DNA of 64,000 nt from Winogradskyella pacifica (GTDB lineage Bacteria > Bacteroidota > Bacteroidia > Flavobacteriales > Flavobacteriaceae), in the NCBI RefSeq assembly GCF_013403915.1, contig NZ_JABFDI010000005.1, positions 1 to 64,000 of the forward strand. The letters are read 5' to 3'. Made by a program: the position numbers and the translations under genes. The notes beneath the pieces were generated by a model, which saw only the letters and a program-made list of their open reading frames with translations, ran no database searches and was not told the DNA's origin. Shown piece after piece: positions 8,450-17,595 of this stretch; positions within the stretch are counted from its first letter, which is position 1, and every line of letters starts with the position of its first letter.

Positions 8450-8650
8450 TAGTTTTTAATTTATACGCTACTGTTTTCATTAAAACAAAAACAAAAGCGT
8501 ACCAGCCTTTAAAATAGTGCTAATGCTATTTAAGGTTATTGATAATAGTTATAATAGGTAAGTTAAATCTTTTTTTAAATACAGAAAAAACTTAAATATC
8601 AGGTAGTTATTAGGTAAGATACGCTAAAAAAATTCTACGTCACTTATATT

Positions 8651-10309
8651 TTATAATTCTTCTTCAAGTGTCTCTAAAGTTGACTTTTGCCTTTCAACTT
8701 CAGCTTTTAAATCGATAATAGTATTGATTTTTGGATTATCAATACTAATCTCATTATCATTTGCCAACCAAACTTTTATGTTTAAAACTCTAGATTCTTT
8801 GCCTAAGCCAAATTGAAGTAATGCGGTTTGATCACTAGCTAAACCCTCTCCTGTTACTAACCATTCGGTCAGCGTTTTTGTTGGCGTAGTTACGGTTACT
8901 TTAGCAGCTTGTACGTTAACAGACTCTCCTAAATCTACCTGTAGATAATTATTGGTTCCACCTTTATTTATATAGGCTAATGCAGGTGTATCAATATTTA
9001 CCCAAATCATATCTAAATACCCATCTTGATTAAAGTCACTTACTAATGACGTAATAGCAAAGTGAGGATTTGTAAGTCCACTCTCTTCTTCGGTAGGTGC
9101 GAATGTTCCATTTTCCTTTTGAATTAGAACACGACTCGGTAATTTGAATAATTTACTTGGAGGGAAGTCTACATAATTTTCGGCCACCATTAAATCTTGT
9201 AAACCGTCGTTATTAAGGTCTGCAAAAGTACAACCCCATGCAAATTCGTAATCTGCTATTTTGGCTTTTTCTGCTACATCGGTAAATTTAAAATTTCCTT
9301 CGTTTTTAAATAGCATCCATTTATCAGTAAATAAGGATGTATCTTTTATATCTCCTTGTGCAATCATATTAGGGAGTGTACTTCCTGTATTAGAGAACAT
9401 AAAATCTACCAAACCATCATTGTTATAATCACCCACAGCGAGTCCCATTGGATACGCAAATTTCTTAGTCAAAGGATTGGCTTTCATGGTAAAAGTTAAG
9501 TCCCCATTATTTTTATAGGTACGTACTTCGCCAGTATCATGTACCACTACTAAATCTTGCCAACTATCATTATCGATATCAACAAAAACACCTTGAAATG
9601 TATTATGTACATAGTCTAAACCAGCAGATTTAGTAATACTTTTAAAAGTGTTATCACCATTATTAAGTAACAACTCGCTTGTAGAACCATAATTGTAATC
9701 TTCAAAAATATTTTGCCCTTCCATCAATTCTTTTTTAAGATAGGTAGCTAAAAAGATATCTAAATCTCCATCTTTATCAATATCGGCTACCGTTATTCCG
9801 GCAGGATTAGATTTTTCATTGATTGGAGTATCAATAATAGTTTCTGTAAACGTTCCATTGGTATTAAAATAAATGCGAAGTCCGTCTTCTCGGCCTAAAA
9901 TAATATCCGTAAATCCGTTATTATCAAAATCGGCAGAAACCACACCAACAGTTGTCGTTGTATTTCCTTTTTTAGGCAAATTGACTTCTGAAGAAATATT
10001 TACAAATTCATTATTCCGATACGCAAAAATTGCATCTTCTTGTTCCATGCCACCTCCAAAAAAGACTTCATCTATATTATCATTATTAATATCGATTAAC
10101 GCTGAAGGAGCAATTGGCAATGATTTTTTGCCATTATATTGATGCACAAAATCTAAAGGAATAGGGGTGAATTTTGGAATTTCATTTTCCGCAATAGTTA
10201 TGTCGTATTTATCAGAAACTGAATCTCTCCAGAAAAAACCAACTAACACTAGAAGGAGCAGTAGTATGGCAATACTTAATAGTTTTAAAAATTTCTTAAT
10301 GAGTTTCAT
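8651..10309 (-). CDS. FG-GAP/VCBS-repeat protein with C-terminal ASPIC/UnbV domain
   Basis: A 552-residue secreted or membrane-anchored protein. Residues about 8-27 form an N-terminal signal anchor. Seven or more repeats follow, each with a calcium-loop-like core such as DINNDNIDEVFF, DIDKDGDLDIFL, DYNNDGLVDFMF and DFNQDGYLDMIW, which are FG-GAP/VCBS beta-propeller blades. The C-terminal part (about 455-535: YLQVDLGE, GEGLASDQTALLQFGLG) resembles the ASPIC/UnbV domain found with FG-GAP repeats in CRTAC1-like proteins. Function is unknown; such proteins are usually extracellular and probably bind calcium and polymers or partner proteins. It overlaps the upstream membrane-protein gene by 14 bases, so they form a unit. 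Confidence 0.8.
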   Translation of the reverse strand: MKLIKKFLKLLSIAILLLLLVLVGFFWRDSVSDKYDITIAENEIPKFTPIPLDFVHQYNGKKSLPIAPSALIDINNDNIDEVFFGGGMEQEDAIFAYRNNEFVNISSEVNLPKKGNTTTTVGVVSADFDNNGFTDIILGREDGLRIYFNTNGTFTETIIDTPINEKSNPAGITVADIDKDGDLDIFLATYLKKELMEGQNIFEDYNYGSTSELLLNNGDNTFKSITKSAGLDYVHNTFQGVFVDIDNDSWQDLVVVHDTGEVRTYKNNGDLTFTMKANPLTKKFAYPMGLAVGDYNNDGLVDFMFSNTGSTLPNMIAQGDIKDTSLFTDKWMLFKNEGNFKFTDVAEKAKIADYEFAWGCTFADLNNDGLQDLMVAENYVDFPPSKLFKLPSRVLIQKENGTFAPTEEESGLTNPHFAITSLVSDFNQDGYLDMIWVNIDTPALAYINKGGTNNYLQVDLGESVNVQAAKVTVTTPTKTLTEWLVTGEGLASDQTALLQFGLGKESRVLNIKVWLANDNEISIDNPKINTIIDLKAEVERQKSTLETLEEEL

Positions 10310-10955
10310 TTGATATAGTTTTTAGTTGGTAAAGTGATAGTGCAAATAAAATAAAGTGAGTTACATTCATTAGTATGGGTAACATGTGCTTACCTATTGA
10401 AGGGATTAGTTTTCCTAAAACTACCAATAAAATAAGTATAACAATGGGATTGAAAATGGCCATCCATTTTTTATAATACGTGCCGCCTTTTAAAATAGCG
10501 ATAGCAAAAACAACAGAAAGTGTAGCTATAATTATACGAAGCGCTTTTACTAAAACTTCCATATGATCGGTGTAATGTGCTAATAGGTTTTGGTATGTTG
10601 AAGGATCTATAGTATCCTTTAAGTGCACAATATTACCTATAGATGCTCTAGAGCCTATCCAAACACCTCCAACAGCAAAAGCAACAAAACCAATGGCCAA
10701 AACGAGTCTTGCTAAAGTTTCGTTACCAGATTTTAGCATTCTATATATATGTATGTATCCTGCAAAATAAAAAGGCAGTCCAATAACAGCTAGGAAATGT
10801 CCTGTGGTAAGATGCTCTAAAGCTACAAATTTGAAAAACTCATAACCCTCAGAATGTTCTAAAATGGAAGGTGAATAGTGTAGAAAATATTCGCCTAATC
10901 CTACAAGAATAGAGGCGATAAGACCAAGGTAGCCTAAAATTTTGGTTAGTTGCAT
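10296..10955 (-). CDS. Polytopic membrane protein, DUF6796-like
   Basis: A 219-residue protein with about six or seven helices and little soluble sequence. Motifs YFLHYSP near the N-terminus, LEHLTTGHFLAVIGLPFYFAG and WIGSRASIGN correspond to what I remember of the DUF6796 family of Bacteroidota; no function is known. Several histidines lie within or near helices (for example His48 and His53 in the EHLTTGHF stretch), which could bind a metal or haem, but this is speculation. Its 3' end overlaps the FG-GAP gene by 14 bases. Confidence 0.6.
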   Translation of the reverse strand: MQLTKILGYLGLIASILVGLGEYFLHYSPSILEHSEGYEFFKFVALEHLTTGHFLAVIGLPFYFAGYIHIYRMLKSGNETLARLVLAIGFVAFAVGGVWIGSRASIGNIVHLKDTIDPSTYQNLLAHYTDHMEVLVKALRIIIATLSVVFAIAILKGGTYYKKWMAIFNPIVILILLVVLGKLIPSIGKHMLPILMNVTHFILFALSLYQLKTISNETH

Positions 10956-11082
10956 TTAGTTTTTGATTGGTTGGTTCTTGAATTTGTCGAGAACTGTTAA
11001 AATTCCTTTCAAAAAAAATAAATATCTGTATATAAGTTGGTTGTGGGTAGTTTTAATCCACGGTAGAAGAAATAATTTTAAT

Positions 11083-11850
11083 TTATGGTGTAAAAAGACT
11101 TGGGTTGTCTTTTAATGCTGCAAGTGTGGACATGTATCCTAAATTGAAAATAGCGTCCACATTGCTCATTCCAAAAGTGCCATAATTGACTAAGTCTTTA
11201 GGGCTTATTACCAAATCACAATCCGGGAATTTATTCGTAGATTCTGCTGTAACTTTAATTTTATAGGCACGTTCTATTACTGAGTAAGAGTGTTTTAAGT
11301 CCTTTATACTAATCTCTTTTAAAGGATTAACAAATACACCTATAATTTTATCACAATCTTTTTTTAAGGGTTCAACAGGAAAATTATTTAATGTGCCTCC
11401 ATCGACATAGAATTGTCCATTAATTTCGGTTGGTGTAAACACACCAGGAAAAGAGGCTGAAGCTATAATAGGTTTTATAAGTTGCCCTTTGCTAAACATC
11501 TTAGACGTTCCATCAATAATATTAGCTGCGGGAATGAATAAAGGCTTTTTTAAATCATTAAAATTATCTTTCGGAAAATAGGTTTTGAGGTCATCATAGA
11601 AGTTTTCAGAGTTTAAAAATCCAGGTTTATTTCGTGCATACCTTTTAGTGTGAAAAAGCGGTATGGTTTTAAAGAACGTTAACATTTCTGACCAGGAAAC
11701 TCCAGCAGCATACAAGGCGCCGACAATAGCACCAGAACTCGTGCCTGCAATATGTGTAGGAAAGATGCCGTGCTCTTCTAGTGCCTTAATGACGCCTATA
11801 TGTGCTGCTCCACGAACACCACCACCAGAAAGTACTAATCCTATATTCAT
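11083..11850 (-). CDS. Patatin-like phospholipase (RssA type)
   Basis: A cytoplasmic protein of about 255 residues with the complete patatin active site: oxyanion loop GGGVRGAAH at 9-17, nucleophile Ser38 in GTSSG, and catalytic Asp150 in DGG. Relatives hydrolyse acyl esters of phospholipids or other lipids. The frame extends five codons upstream to 11865, but the ATG at 11850 places MNIGLVLSGGG at the N-terminus as in most relatives. It is short, with no outer-membrane domain, so it is the RssA-like soluble type and not a PlpD-type secreted lipase. It is transcribed divergently from the response regulator gene. Confidence 0.85.
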   Translation of the reverse strand: MNIGLVLSGGGVRGAAHIGVIKALEEHGIFPTHIAGTSSGAIVGALYAAGVSWSEMLTFFKTIPLFHTKRYARNKPGFLNSENFYDDLKTYFPKDNFNDLKKPLFIPAANIIDGTSKMFSKGQLIKPIIASASFPGVFTPTEINGQFYVDGGTLNNFPVEPLKKDCDKIIGVFVNPLKEISIKDLKHSYSVIERAYKIKVTAESTNKFPDCDLVISPKDLVNYGTFGMSNVDAIFNLGYMSTLAALKDNPSLFTP

Positions 11851-12222
11851 GTTATAAAAGTACAAAGTTGCGTCGACTTATTAGCCGATTTTTCAATGGA
11901 TTGTCTGACAAAGAATTAATAAGGTTCTACGTAACTACAATTCAAAAAAGCAGGTAATTACATCGGTATTTCTAGAATATAGTGGATAAGCTATAACAGA
12001 ATTTTATATTGTCTTTTGAAATAAAGGCAAACCCCTTGAAGAAATCGAAAAATTTTGGGAGTAAATCTTTTATTGCTCAACTTATTTGAAAGCATCTGCA
12101 GCTTCTTTCGTCTATTGCAAGTATTAACCTGTAATCTAAGCAGATGTTGTTTTTAAAATAACATAGTATCGGGATACTTTCATGATACTTTAGGACTAGA
12201 TTGCCCACAAAATAAATTGAAA
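11851..12222. other. Divergent intergenic region with operator-like repeats
   Basis: About 370 bases between the patatin gene and the response regulator gene. It contains no ORF worth calling. Near its right end is a repeat cluster at 12165-12191 (listed separately). A 7-base inverted pair CATCTGC/GCAGATG (12093-12099 and 12140-12146) is also present and may be chance. Confidence 0.4.
12165..12191 (+). promoter_or_regulatory. Candidate response-regulator binding site (GATACTTT direct repeat)
   Basis: GATACTTT occurs at 12173 and again at 12184, spaced 11 bases start to start, about one helical turn. AGTATC at 12165-12170 also forms a dyad with GATACT at 12173-12178. It lies about 30 bases upstream of the response regulator start. 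OmpR-type regulators typically bind such tandem repeats, so autoregulation is a plausible inference. Confidence 0.4.
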
Positions 12223-12930
12223 ATGGTTCAAATTCTAGTTGTTGAAGATGATGTGCATATCGCAGAATTGGTTACAATAAACCTTAAAGACGATCAAACA
12301 AGCGTAAAAAGTTGTTATAATGGTAACGAAGGTTTTTTAGAAGCCTCCACAAATGCTTACGATCTTGTTATTTTAGATTTAATGTTACCTGGTAAAAAAG
12401 GCTTAGATATTTGTAGAGAGTTAAGAGCTTCAAAAGTTAATACGCCCATACTCATGCTCACTAGTAAAAGCGATGAGATCGACAAGATTTTAGGTCTTGA
12501 AACTGGAGCAGACGATTATATGACTAAACCCTTTAGTGTTCGTGAATTGCAAGCCCGTGTAAAAGCGATCATTAGGCGCCAAAGCTTCGATACAACAAGC
12601 ACGACTTCAGAAGAAGACCCAGATTTACCAGTATTAACGCGTAAAGATCTTGTGGTCAATCAGGAAATGCGAAAAGTAGAATTACAAGGTGAGCGACTTA
12701 ATCTTACGCCCAAAGAATTTGAATTACTCTGTTTATTAGCCAATAACGTTGGTAAAACCTATAGCCGTGCGCAATTATTACACCGCATTTGGGGCTATGA
12801 GTTTGAAGGTTACGAACATACTGTAAATTCTCATATTAACCGCTTACGCGCAAAAATAGAACAAGACCCTGGAAACCCCGAATACATACTCACCACTTGG
12901 GGAGTGGGCTACCGATTTTCTGAATCCTAA
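12223..12930 (+). CDS. OmpR/PhoB-family response regulator
   Basis: A 235-residue two-component regulator. The receiver domain (1-120) has the acidic pocket Glu8-Asp9-Asp10, phosphoacceptor Asp52 (LVILDLMLPG), Thr80 and Lys102 (TKPF). A linker then leads to an OmpR-type winged-helix DNA-binding domain (about 138-233) with NLTPKEFELLCLLANN and VNSHINRLRAKIE. The first in-frame start is a TTG at 12217, but the ATG at 12223 is better placed for this family. The histidine kinase gene begins 6 bases after the stop, so the pair is one operon. The signal is unknown. Confidence 0.93.
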   Translation: MVQILVVEDDVHIAELVTINLKDDQTSVKSCYNGNEGFLEASTNAYDLVILDLMLPGKKGLDICRELRASKVNTPILMLTSKSDEIDKILGLETGADDYMTKPFSVRELQARVKAIIRRQSFDTTSTTSEEDPDLPVLTRKDLVVNQEMRKVELQGERLNLTPKEFELLCLLANNVGKTYSRAQLLHRIWGYEFEGYEHTVNSHINRLRAKIEQDPGNPEYILTTWGVGYRFSES

Positions 12931-12936
12931 GACCTT

Positions 12937-14415
12937 ATGAAAACAAAAAACACCTTATTCTACAAAATTGCTGGTGTGCTCACCCTCTTATTTGTAGTAC
13001 TTGCCTTTTTAATTACCAAAACATCGACACAACTTTCGGAAGATTATCACGATGAAATTACCCAAGGCTTAAATAAAAATGTCTCAGGATTTATTGTTGA
13101 AGAAATCCAAGGACTCTACGACGGCGATTCGGTAGTGGGTGCTAAAATGAGCAGTTTAATGCATCATGTTATGGCCACTAATCCTGCGACTGAAGTCTAC
13201 TTATTAGACTTAGAAGGGAACATTCTTAAGCATGTTGCCATGAATAAAGAGGTGAAAGCAAAACGCATTGATTTAAAACCTGTAACCGAATTTATCGCCC
13301 AAGATGGAGAGGTGTTTATTAAGGGTGACGACCCAAAATTACCGGGTACTAAAAAAATATTTTCAGCAGCACCTTACCTTTATAAAGATAAAAAAGTAGG
13401 GTATATCTATACGATCGTTGGTGGTAACGATTACGACTCGCTAATTAATAAACATGAGGCCAGTTATATTCGTAAACTCAGCATGCGTAATGTTTTATAT
13501 GCACTATTTGCAGCCTTATTGGTGGCGTTGCTTTCCATTTATATTATCACAAGAAATTTCAATAAAATTATTGCGGCGTTTACATCTTTTAAAAATGGGG
13601 ATCATGATGCTCGCGTTGTAGGTGTGCAGCATGGCGAAATGGGATTATTGGCCAATACCTATAACGACATGGCCGATACCATTCAAAGTAATATTCAAGA
13701 TTTGCAGAGTGTAGACAACTTGCGTAAAGAACTTATTGCAAATATTTCTCACGATCTAAGAACACCTATTGCGTCTATTCAAGGTTTTGTTGAAACCATC
13801 ATGATTAAAGGAGACAGCCTAGAGGAAAAGGAAAAGCAGCGTTACATGGAAATAGTGCTTAAAAATTCGGAACGTCTTAAGAAATTGGTGAACGATTTGT
13901 TTGAGTTAAGTGTTTTGGAAGCCAATCAAAAAGCCGTGCAGCCTGAAGCCTTACAGATGGCAGAAATTATTCAAGATATCGCCGATAAATACCGCATTAT
14001 CGCCAAAAATAAAGGAGTAAGTATAAATACGGTGTATTCTAAAGATCTCCCTTTTGTATACGCGGATATTGCCTTAATTGATAGAGCATTACAGAATATC
14101 ATAGACAATGCGATTAAACATTGTCAGCAAGGCGATGTTGTTACCTTAGAGCTTTACACAGCAAATGATCAGGTGATGGTAAAGGTGTCCGATACCGGAA
14201 GCGGTATAGAATCTCAAGAGTTACCTTATATATTTGAACGCTACCGAAAAGGCAAATTCTATTCCGACGCCACAAAAGGTAGTGGACTAGGCTTGGCCAT
14301 TGTTAAAAAGATTATGGACCTTCACAATTCAACTATCAAAGTGAATAGTATTTTAAATCAGGGCACCGAGTTTTATTTTAATCTGCCAGTGCTTAAAAGA
14401 ACCGCTTCGTTATAA
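12937..14415 (+). CDS. Membrane sensor histidine kinase
   Basis: A 492-residue kinase: helix 1 at about 9-27, a periplasmic sensor domain of about 155 residues (28-182), helix 2 at 185-205, HAMP linker (about 206-258), HisKA domain with phosphoacceptor His272 in SHDLRTPIASIQGF, and HATPase domain with the N box NIIDNAIKH (387-395), G1 box DTGSG (419-423) and G2 box GSGLGLA (448-454). The sensor domain looks like a single Cache/PAS-type fold (TEVYLLDLEGNILKHV), which often binds small ligands. It should phosphorylate the regulator encoded 6 bases upstream. All catalytic boxes are intact. Confidence 0.93.
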   Translation: MKTKNTLFYKIAGVLTLLFVVLAFLITKTSTQLSEDYHDEITQGLNKNVSGFIVEEIQGLYDGDSVVGAKMSSLMHHVMATNPATEVYLLDLEGNILKHVAMNKEVKAKRIDLKPVTEFIAQDGEVFIKGDDPKLPGTKKIFSAAPYLYKDKKVGYIYTIVGGNDYDSLINKHEASYIRKLSMRNVLYALFAALLVALLSIYIITRNFNKIIAAFTSFKNGDHDARVVGVQHGEMGLLANTYNDMADTIQSNIQDLQSVDNLRKELIANISHDLRTPIASIQGFVETIMIKGDSLEEKEKQRYMEIVLKNSERLKKLVNDLFELSVLEANQKAVQPEALQMAEIIQDIADKYRIIAKNKGVSINTVYSKDLPFVYADIALIDRALQNIIDNAIKHCQQGDVVTLELYTANDQVMVKVSDTGSGIESQELPYIFERYRKGKFYSDATKGSGLGLAIVKKIMDLHNSTIKVNSILNQGTEFYFNLPVLKRTASL

Positions 14416-14513
14416 ATTTTATATAATAGTTTATACTATAGTTATGGCGTTGTTATAATTTGGTGATACTCTCGGAGGATATTTGTAGATATATAATCAT
14501 TAACACATTTACA

Positions 14514-15878
14514 ATGAAAAAATTTAAATTTATTACACTTTTATCCGTTATTACCCTTTTTGCAAGTTGCGATAATGACGACGACAGCACGATAGTAAAT
14601 CTCGGCGAACCTTCTAATTTTACAGTGCGTATTGAAAATATTGGGAGTGCTTATAGTTTTATAGACTCTGGAATATTTAATACCCCGGTAGGCGATGCAA
14701 GTCCTGGGCCAGCAACGCCGGGAAAACGTTACGAATTTACCGTTGATGCCGGTAGAAGTCAAAAATTATCTTTTGTAACCATGTTAGCAGCAACTAACGA
14801 TTTGTTTTTTGCTCCTGATGGCAACGGCATTGCGTTTTATGATGACAATGGAGATCCTATTTCTAGAGACGTTACCGATCAAGTTTATTTATGGGATGCG
14901 GGAACAGAAGTCAACGAAGAACCTGCAGTGGGTCCTAATACAGTTGGCATGCAATCTGGTCCTGATACTGGAGCGGTAGAAAACGGAAACGTATTAAAAA
15001 TTGCAGATGTTACCAATGGTTTTATGTTTGATTACCCAGCGGTAAACGAAATAATTTCTGTAAGCATCACTCATGTAGAAGGTACACTATTTACTGTTTC
15101 TATAGAAGATTTAACAACAGCAAGTTTAGAGACGAGTGCAGGAAGTTCTGTTGCGCCTTTATCACCTGGTGTTTATGTGATTCATGGTGGTGAAAATCCT
15201 TTGTTCACAGAAGGTGAAGCGGATTACGGACAAGGTGTTGAAGCGATTGCTGAAGACGGAAATGCAACACCTTTAAGCGACTATACTGCAGAGAATACTG
15301 GAGTGACTTACCCATCATCTCCTGGAATCTTTGTGGTTCATGAAGGAAATACGATGCCATTATTCACATCGGGAGTTACAGATTTCGATTTAGGATTAGA
15401 ACATATCGCTGAAGATGGAAATACGGCTGTTTTAGCTGATAATCTAAGTGGGTTAGAAGGCCAGATTTCAGGAGCTGTGTTTAATACTGTAGATGGAGGT
15501 AGTGGTCCTGGGCCTTTATTACCAGGAAATACTTATACGTTTAGCTTTACAGCCGAAGCAGGAAATAGCTTATCATTTGCAAGTATGTTAGCCGCTACAA
15601 ATGATGTATTGTTTGCTACTCAAGATACAGGAATTGAATTATTCAGTGCAGACGGAACCCCTTTAAGTGGAGATATTACAAATGAGGTGTACTTATGGGA
15701 TGCCGGAACTGAGGTTAACGAGCAACCTGCTATTGGTCCTAATACAGTGACTAATCAATTAGCTGCCGATACTGGAATCGATGAAACGGAACCAGTTCAA
15801 TTCTTATCTAATGTTAACGATGGTTATAGTTACCCAAATGTTGATACCGTTCTTAGAATTACAATTACCCCAAACTAA
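14514..15878 (+). CDS. Lipoprotein with two spondin-type domains
   Basis: A lipoprotein of 454 residues: signal peptide with lipobox ending at Cys19 (LFASC), then an acidic stretch. Two related spondin_N-like domains are visible: residues about 30-195 and 305-454, sharing phrases such as SFVTMLAATNDLFFAP / SFASMLAATNDVLFAT and VYLWDAGTEVNEEPAVGPNT / VYLWDAGTEVNEQPAIGPNT. Between them is a shorter motif, also duplicated (PGVYVIHGGENPLFTEG and PGIFVVHEGNTMPLFTSG, each followed by an IAEDGN stretch). The acidic residues may bind calcium; an adhesion or matrix role is inferred from the domain family. The frame extends to 14460, but the ATG at 14514 is the one followed by the signal peptide. It follows the kinase gene by 98 bases and may be regulated by it. 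Confidence 0.85.
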   Translation: MKKFKFITLLSVITLFASCDNDDDSTIVNLGEPSNFTVRIENIGSAYSFIDSGIFNTPVGDASPGPATPGKRYEFTVDAGRSQKLSFVTMLAATNDLFFAPDGNGIAFYDDNGDPISRDVTDQVYLWDAGTEVNEEPAVGPNTVGMQSGPDTGAVENGNVLKIADVTNGFMFDYPAVNEIISVSITHVEGTLFTVSIEDLTTASLETSAGSSVAPLSPGVYVIHGGENPLFTEGEADYGQGVEAIAEDGNATPLSDYTAENTGVTYPSSPGIFVVHEGNTMPLFTSGVTDFDLGLEHIAEDGNTAVLADNLSGLEGQISGAVFNTVDGGSGPGPLLPGNTYTFSFTAEAGNSLSFASMLAATNDVLFATQDTGIELFSADGTPLSGDITNEVYLWDAGTEVNEQPAIGPNTVTNQLAADTGIDETEPVQFLSNVNDGYSYPNVDTVLRITITPN

Positions 15879-15900
15879 AATTTTAAAACCTAGTGTATAA

Positions 15901-15937
15901 TCCGCGTTTCACTTAATTGTGAAACGCGGATTTTTTT
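15901..15937 (+). terminator. Strong Rho-independent terminator after the spondin gene
   Basis: A perfect 12-base stem (15901-15912 with 15919-15930, TCCGCGTTTCAC and its complement) closes a 6-base loop and is followed by seven T (15931-15937). Confidence 0.93.
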
Positions 15938-16102
15938 ATGTGACTTAAGACGTCTAAACATATGATTTAAGGACGCAGCATTGTTTTTGCCAATCAAACA
16001 AAGAAGATATGCATCCTTTTTTGATATCGTTCGTGGCTAGTCTTTCATTGCTGTGTAACAATTGCTAAGTTTTTACGACCTATTATAATAAATAGAAATG
16101 TT

Positions 16103-16960
16103 TTGAATCTAACAGTAAATCCCATAACACCAGAAGACAAAGAAGCCTTAATACGCGCAAAATCTAGCATGCAAAATTTAGGTTGGGCAATTCGTAATGT
16201 CAATAAAATTGGTAATACGGTTGAAACAGGAATTAGCTACGTGCCAGAAAAAGTATTAGTTAAAGTGCAGAAGATTACAGAATCGGTATTATTAAAAATT
16301 ATAAAAGCTAATTTATTAACCATTCAAAAAAACAAAACATTTAAAAAGCCTTCAAAAAACACGTATAAAAGTATTGTAACAGGTACAGGAGCATTAAGTG
16401 GGTTTTTCGGATCTTCTACAGGTTTTGGTACTGCTATTTTTGCTTCAGAAGTGACACTTACCACTAAGTTTTTAATGCGTACTATTATGGATATAGCGCG
16501 TAGTGAAGGTGAAGATATTTATACTTTAGAAGGGCAGATGGCATGTCTGCAAGTTTTTGCGCTTGGTGGAGATTCTATAGATGATGACGGTATGGAAGCC
16601 AGTTACTACACCACACGTATGGCATTAAATTCAGCATTAAATAACGTGTCAGCAGCTGGTATAAAAATGAGCTTAGATAGTTTGGTAAAAGGAGCAAGTG
16701 CTTTGGGATCTAATGCTGTTGGTAATTTTTTATCTAAAATTGCTACGAGATTAAGTCTTCTTATCAGTGAGAAATTTTTAGCACAAGCTGTTCCTATTGT
16801 AGGCGCTATAGGGGGTGGTGGATTAAATTATGTGTTTGTAGATCACTTTCAGAATATGGCAACGGCACATTTTACTATAAGACGTTTAGAACGGAAGTAT
16901 GGAGAGGCTGAGGTTAAATCGATCTATGAGGCTATAAACGTAGGTATTAAAGAGAAGTAA
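16103..16960 (+). CDS. EcsC family protein
   Basis: A 285-residue protein matching the EcsC family: an N-terminal helical part beginning ITPEDKEALIRAKS, a Gly/Ala-rich amphipathic region (about 92-115, TGTGALSGFFGSSTGFGTAI), an acidic helix with DIARSEGEDIYTLEG, and a C-terminal Gly-rich segment VPIVGAIGGGGLNYVFVDHF. EcsC proteins are widespread in Firmicutes and Bacteroidota, named after a Bacillus ABC-transporter operon, and their biochemical role is unknown; association with membranes is likely. The start is TTG at 16103: the nearby ATG at 16098 reads ATG-TTT-stop, and the first in-frame ATG (16169) would remove a conserved N-terminal segment. Confidence 0.8.
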   Translation: MNLTVNPITPEDKEALIRAKSSMQNLGWAIRNVNKIGNTVETGISYVPEKVLVKVQKITESVLLKIIKANLLTIQKNKTFKKPSKNTYKSIVTGTGALSGFFGSSTGFGTAIFASEVTLTTKFLMRTIMDIARSEGEDIYTLEGQMACLQVFALGGDSIDDDGMEASYYTTRMALNSALNNVSAAGIKMSLDSLVKGASALGSNAVGNFLSKIATRLSLLISEKFLAQAVPIVGAIGGGGLNYVFVDHFQNMATAHFTIRRLERKYGEAEVKSIYEAINVGIKEK

Positions 16961-16992
16961 GGCTTTTTGTATACTTTTCTTAGGTCTTCAAT

Positions 16993-17025
16993 AAAAAAAC
17001 CAACCAAGAATTTCTTCAAGGTTGG
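16993..17025 (-). terminator. Probable terminator for the 158-residue lipoprotein gene
   Basis: Arms at 17000-17010 and 17015-17025 (CCAACC..., ...GGTTGG) form a stem with a 2x2 internal mismatch and a 4-base loop. A run of seven A at 16993-16999 becomes a T run on the minus strand, which is the orientation of the gene ending at 17084. Confidence 0.55.
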
Positions 17026-17083
17026 CTCTGCTATTAATCAATTAAGTTTGGAAATTTAAATTAGAACTTTGTAATTAAGGTGA

Positions 17084-17560
17084 TTAATTACAGGTATTGT
17101 TTTTGAATTCTAAATCGTCAGTAGTCCCAATTTCAAAACTGACTTCCACATCGTTATCATTGTCATCATTATCAAGTTCATCTAATATCCAAGTATCATT
17201 GATATCATCAAAATCTGGAATATTAAAGGTTACATTGATGTTATTTCCTGAGCCACTAGCAGTCCAAGTGCCATTTGCTGTATTTTCATCCCAAGTCACG
17301 GTAACCGTATTATCTGCTGAGAAATTAAAGAAGTAACCTACATAATTGCTTTCTAAATCGATATTGTTTCGTTCTAAATCTTCAATATACCAATCTGAAC
17401 AAGCTGTTAAAATAGTTTCTAATTGTTCCGTAGTACAAGTATTACAATCGTCGTTATGGTCATCATCATCGTCATTAGAACAAGATAATAAGCTGAAAAC
17501 TAGTAGAGCGCTTAATAAGATTTTGGATGTAAATAGGGGTTTTATAAAATGTGATTTCAT
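17084..17560 (-). CDS. Small acidic lipoprotein, duplicate of the C-terminal domain of its neighbour
   Basis: A 158-residue lipoprotein: signal peptide with lipobox LLSC (Cys27), an Asp-rich spacer, then a domain of about 120 residues with CTTEQLETILTACSDWYIE, VTVTWDENTANGTW and a C-terminal acidic VEVSFEIG strand ending in a Cys. By my count about three quarters of the domain's residues are identical to residues about 241-360 of the lipoprotein encoded just upstream, so this is a recent tandem partial duplication. The alternation of beta strands and N/D/T-rich turns, plus paired Cys at both ends, suggests a compact disulfide-bonded beta domain on the cell surface. I do not recognise a characterised family. 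Confidence 0.8.
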   Translation of the reverse strand: MKSHFIKPLFTSKILLSALLVFSLLSCSNDDDDDHNDDCNTCTTEQLETILTACSDWYIEDLERNNIDLESNYVGYFFNFSADNTVTVTWDENTANGTWTASGSGNNINVTFNIPDFDDINDTWILDELDNDDNDNDVEVSFEIGTTDDLEFKNNTCN

Positions 17561-17595
17561 AATATTTAATTTTAGGTATTAATTAATTTTAAGGA

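Noticed and set aside
12093-12146. CATCTGC/GCAGATG inverted pair
   Set aside because: Seven-base arms 40 bases apart are not unusual by chance in 370 bases and no promoter relation was seen.
16098-16106. ATG at 16098 as the EcsC start
   Set aside because: It reads ATG TTT TGA and stops at once; the TTG at 16103 opens the long frame.
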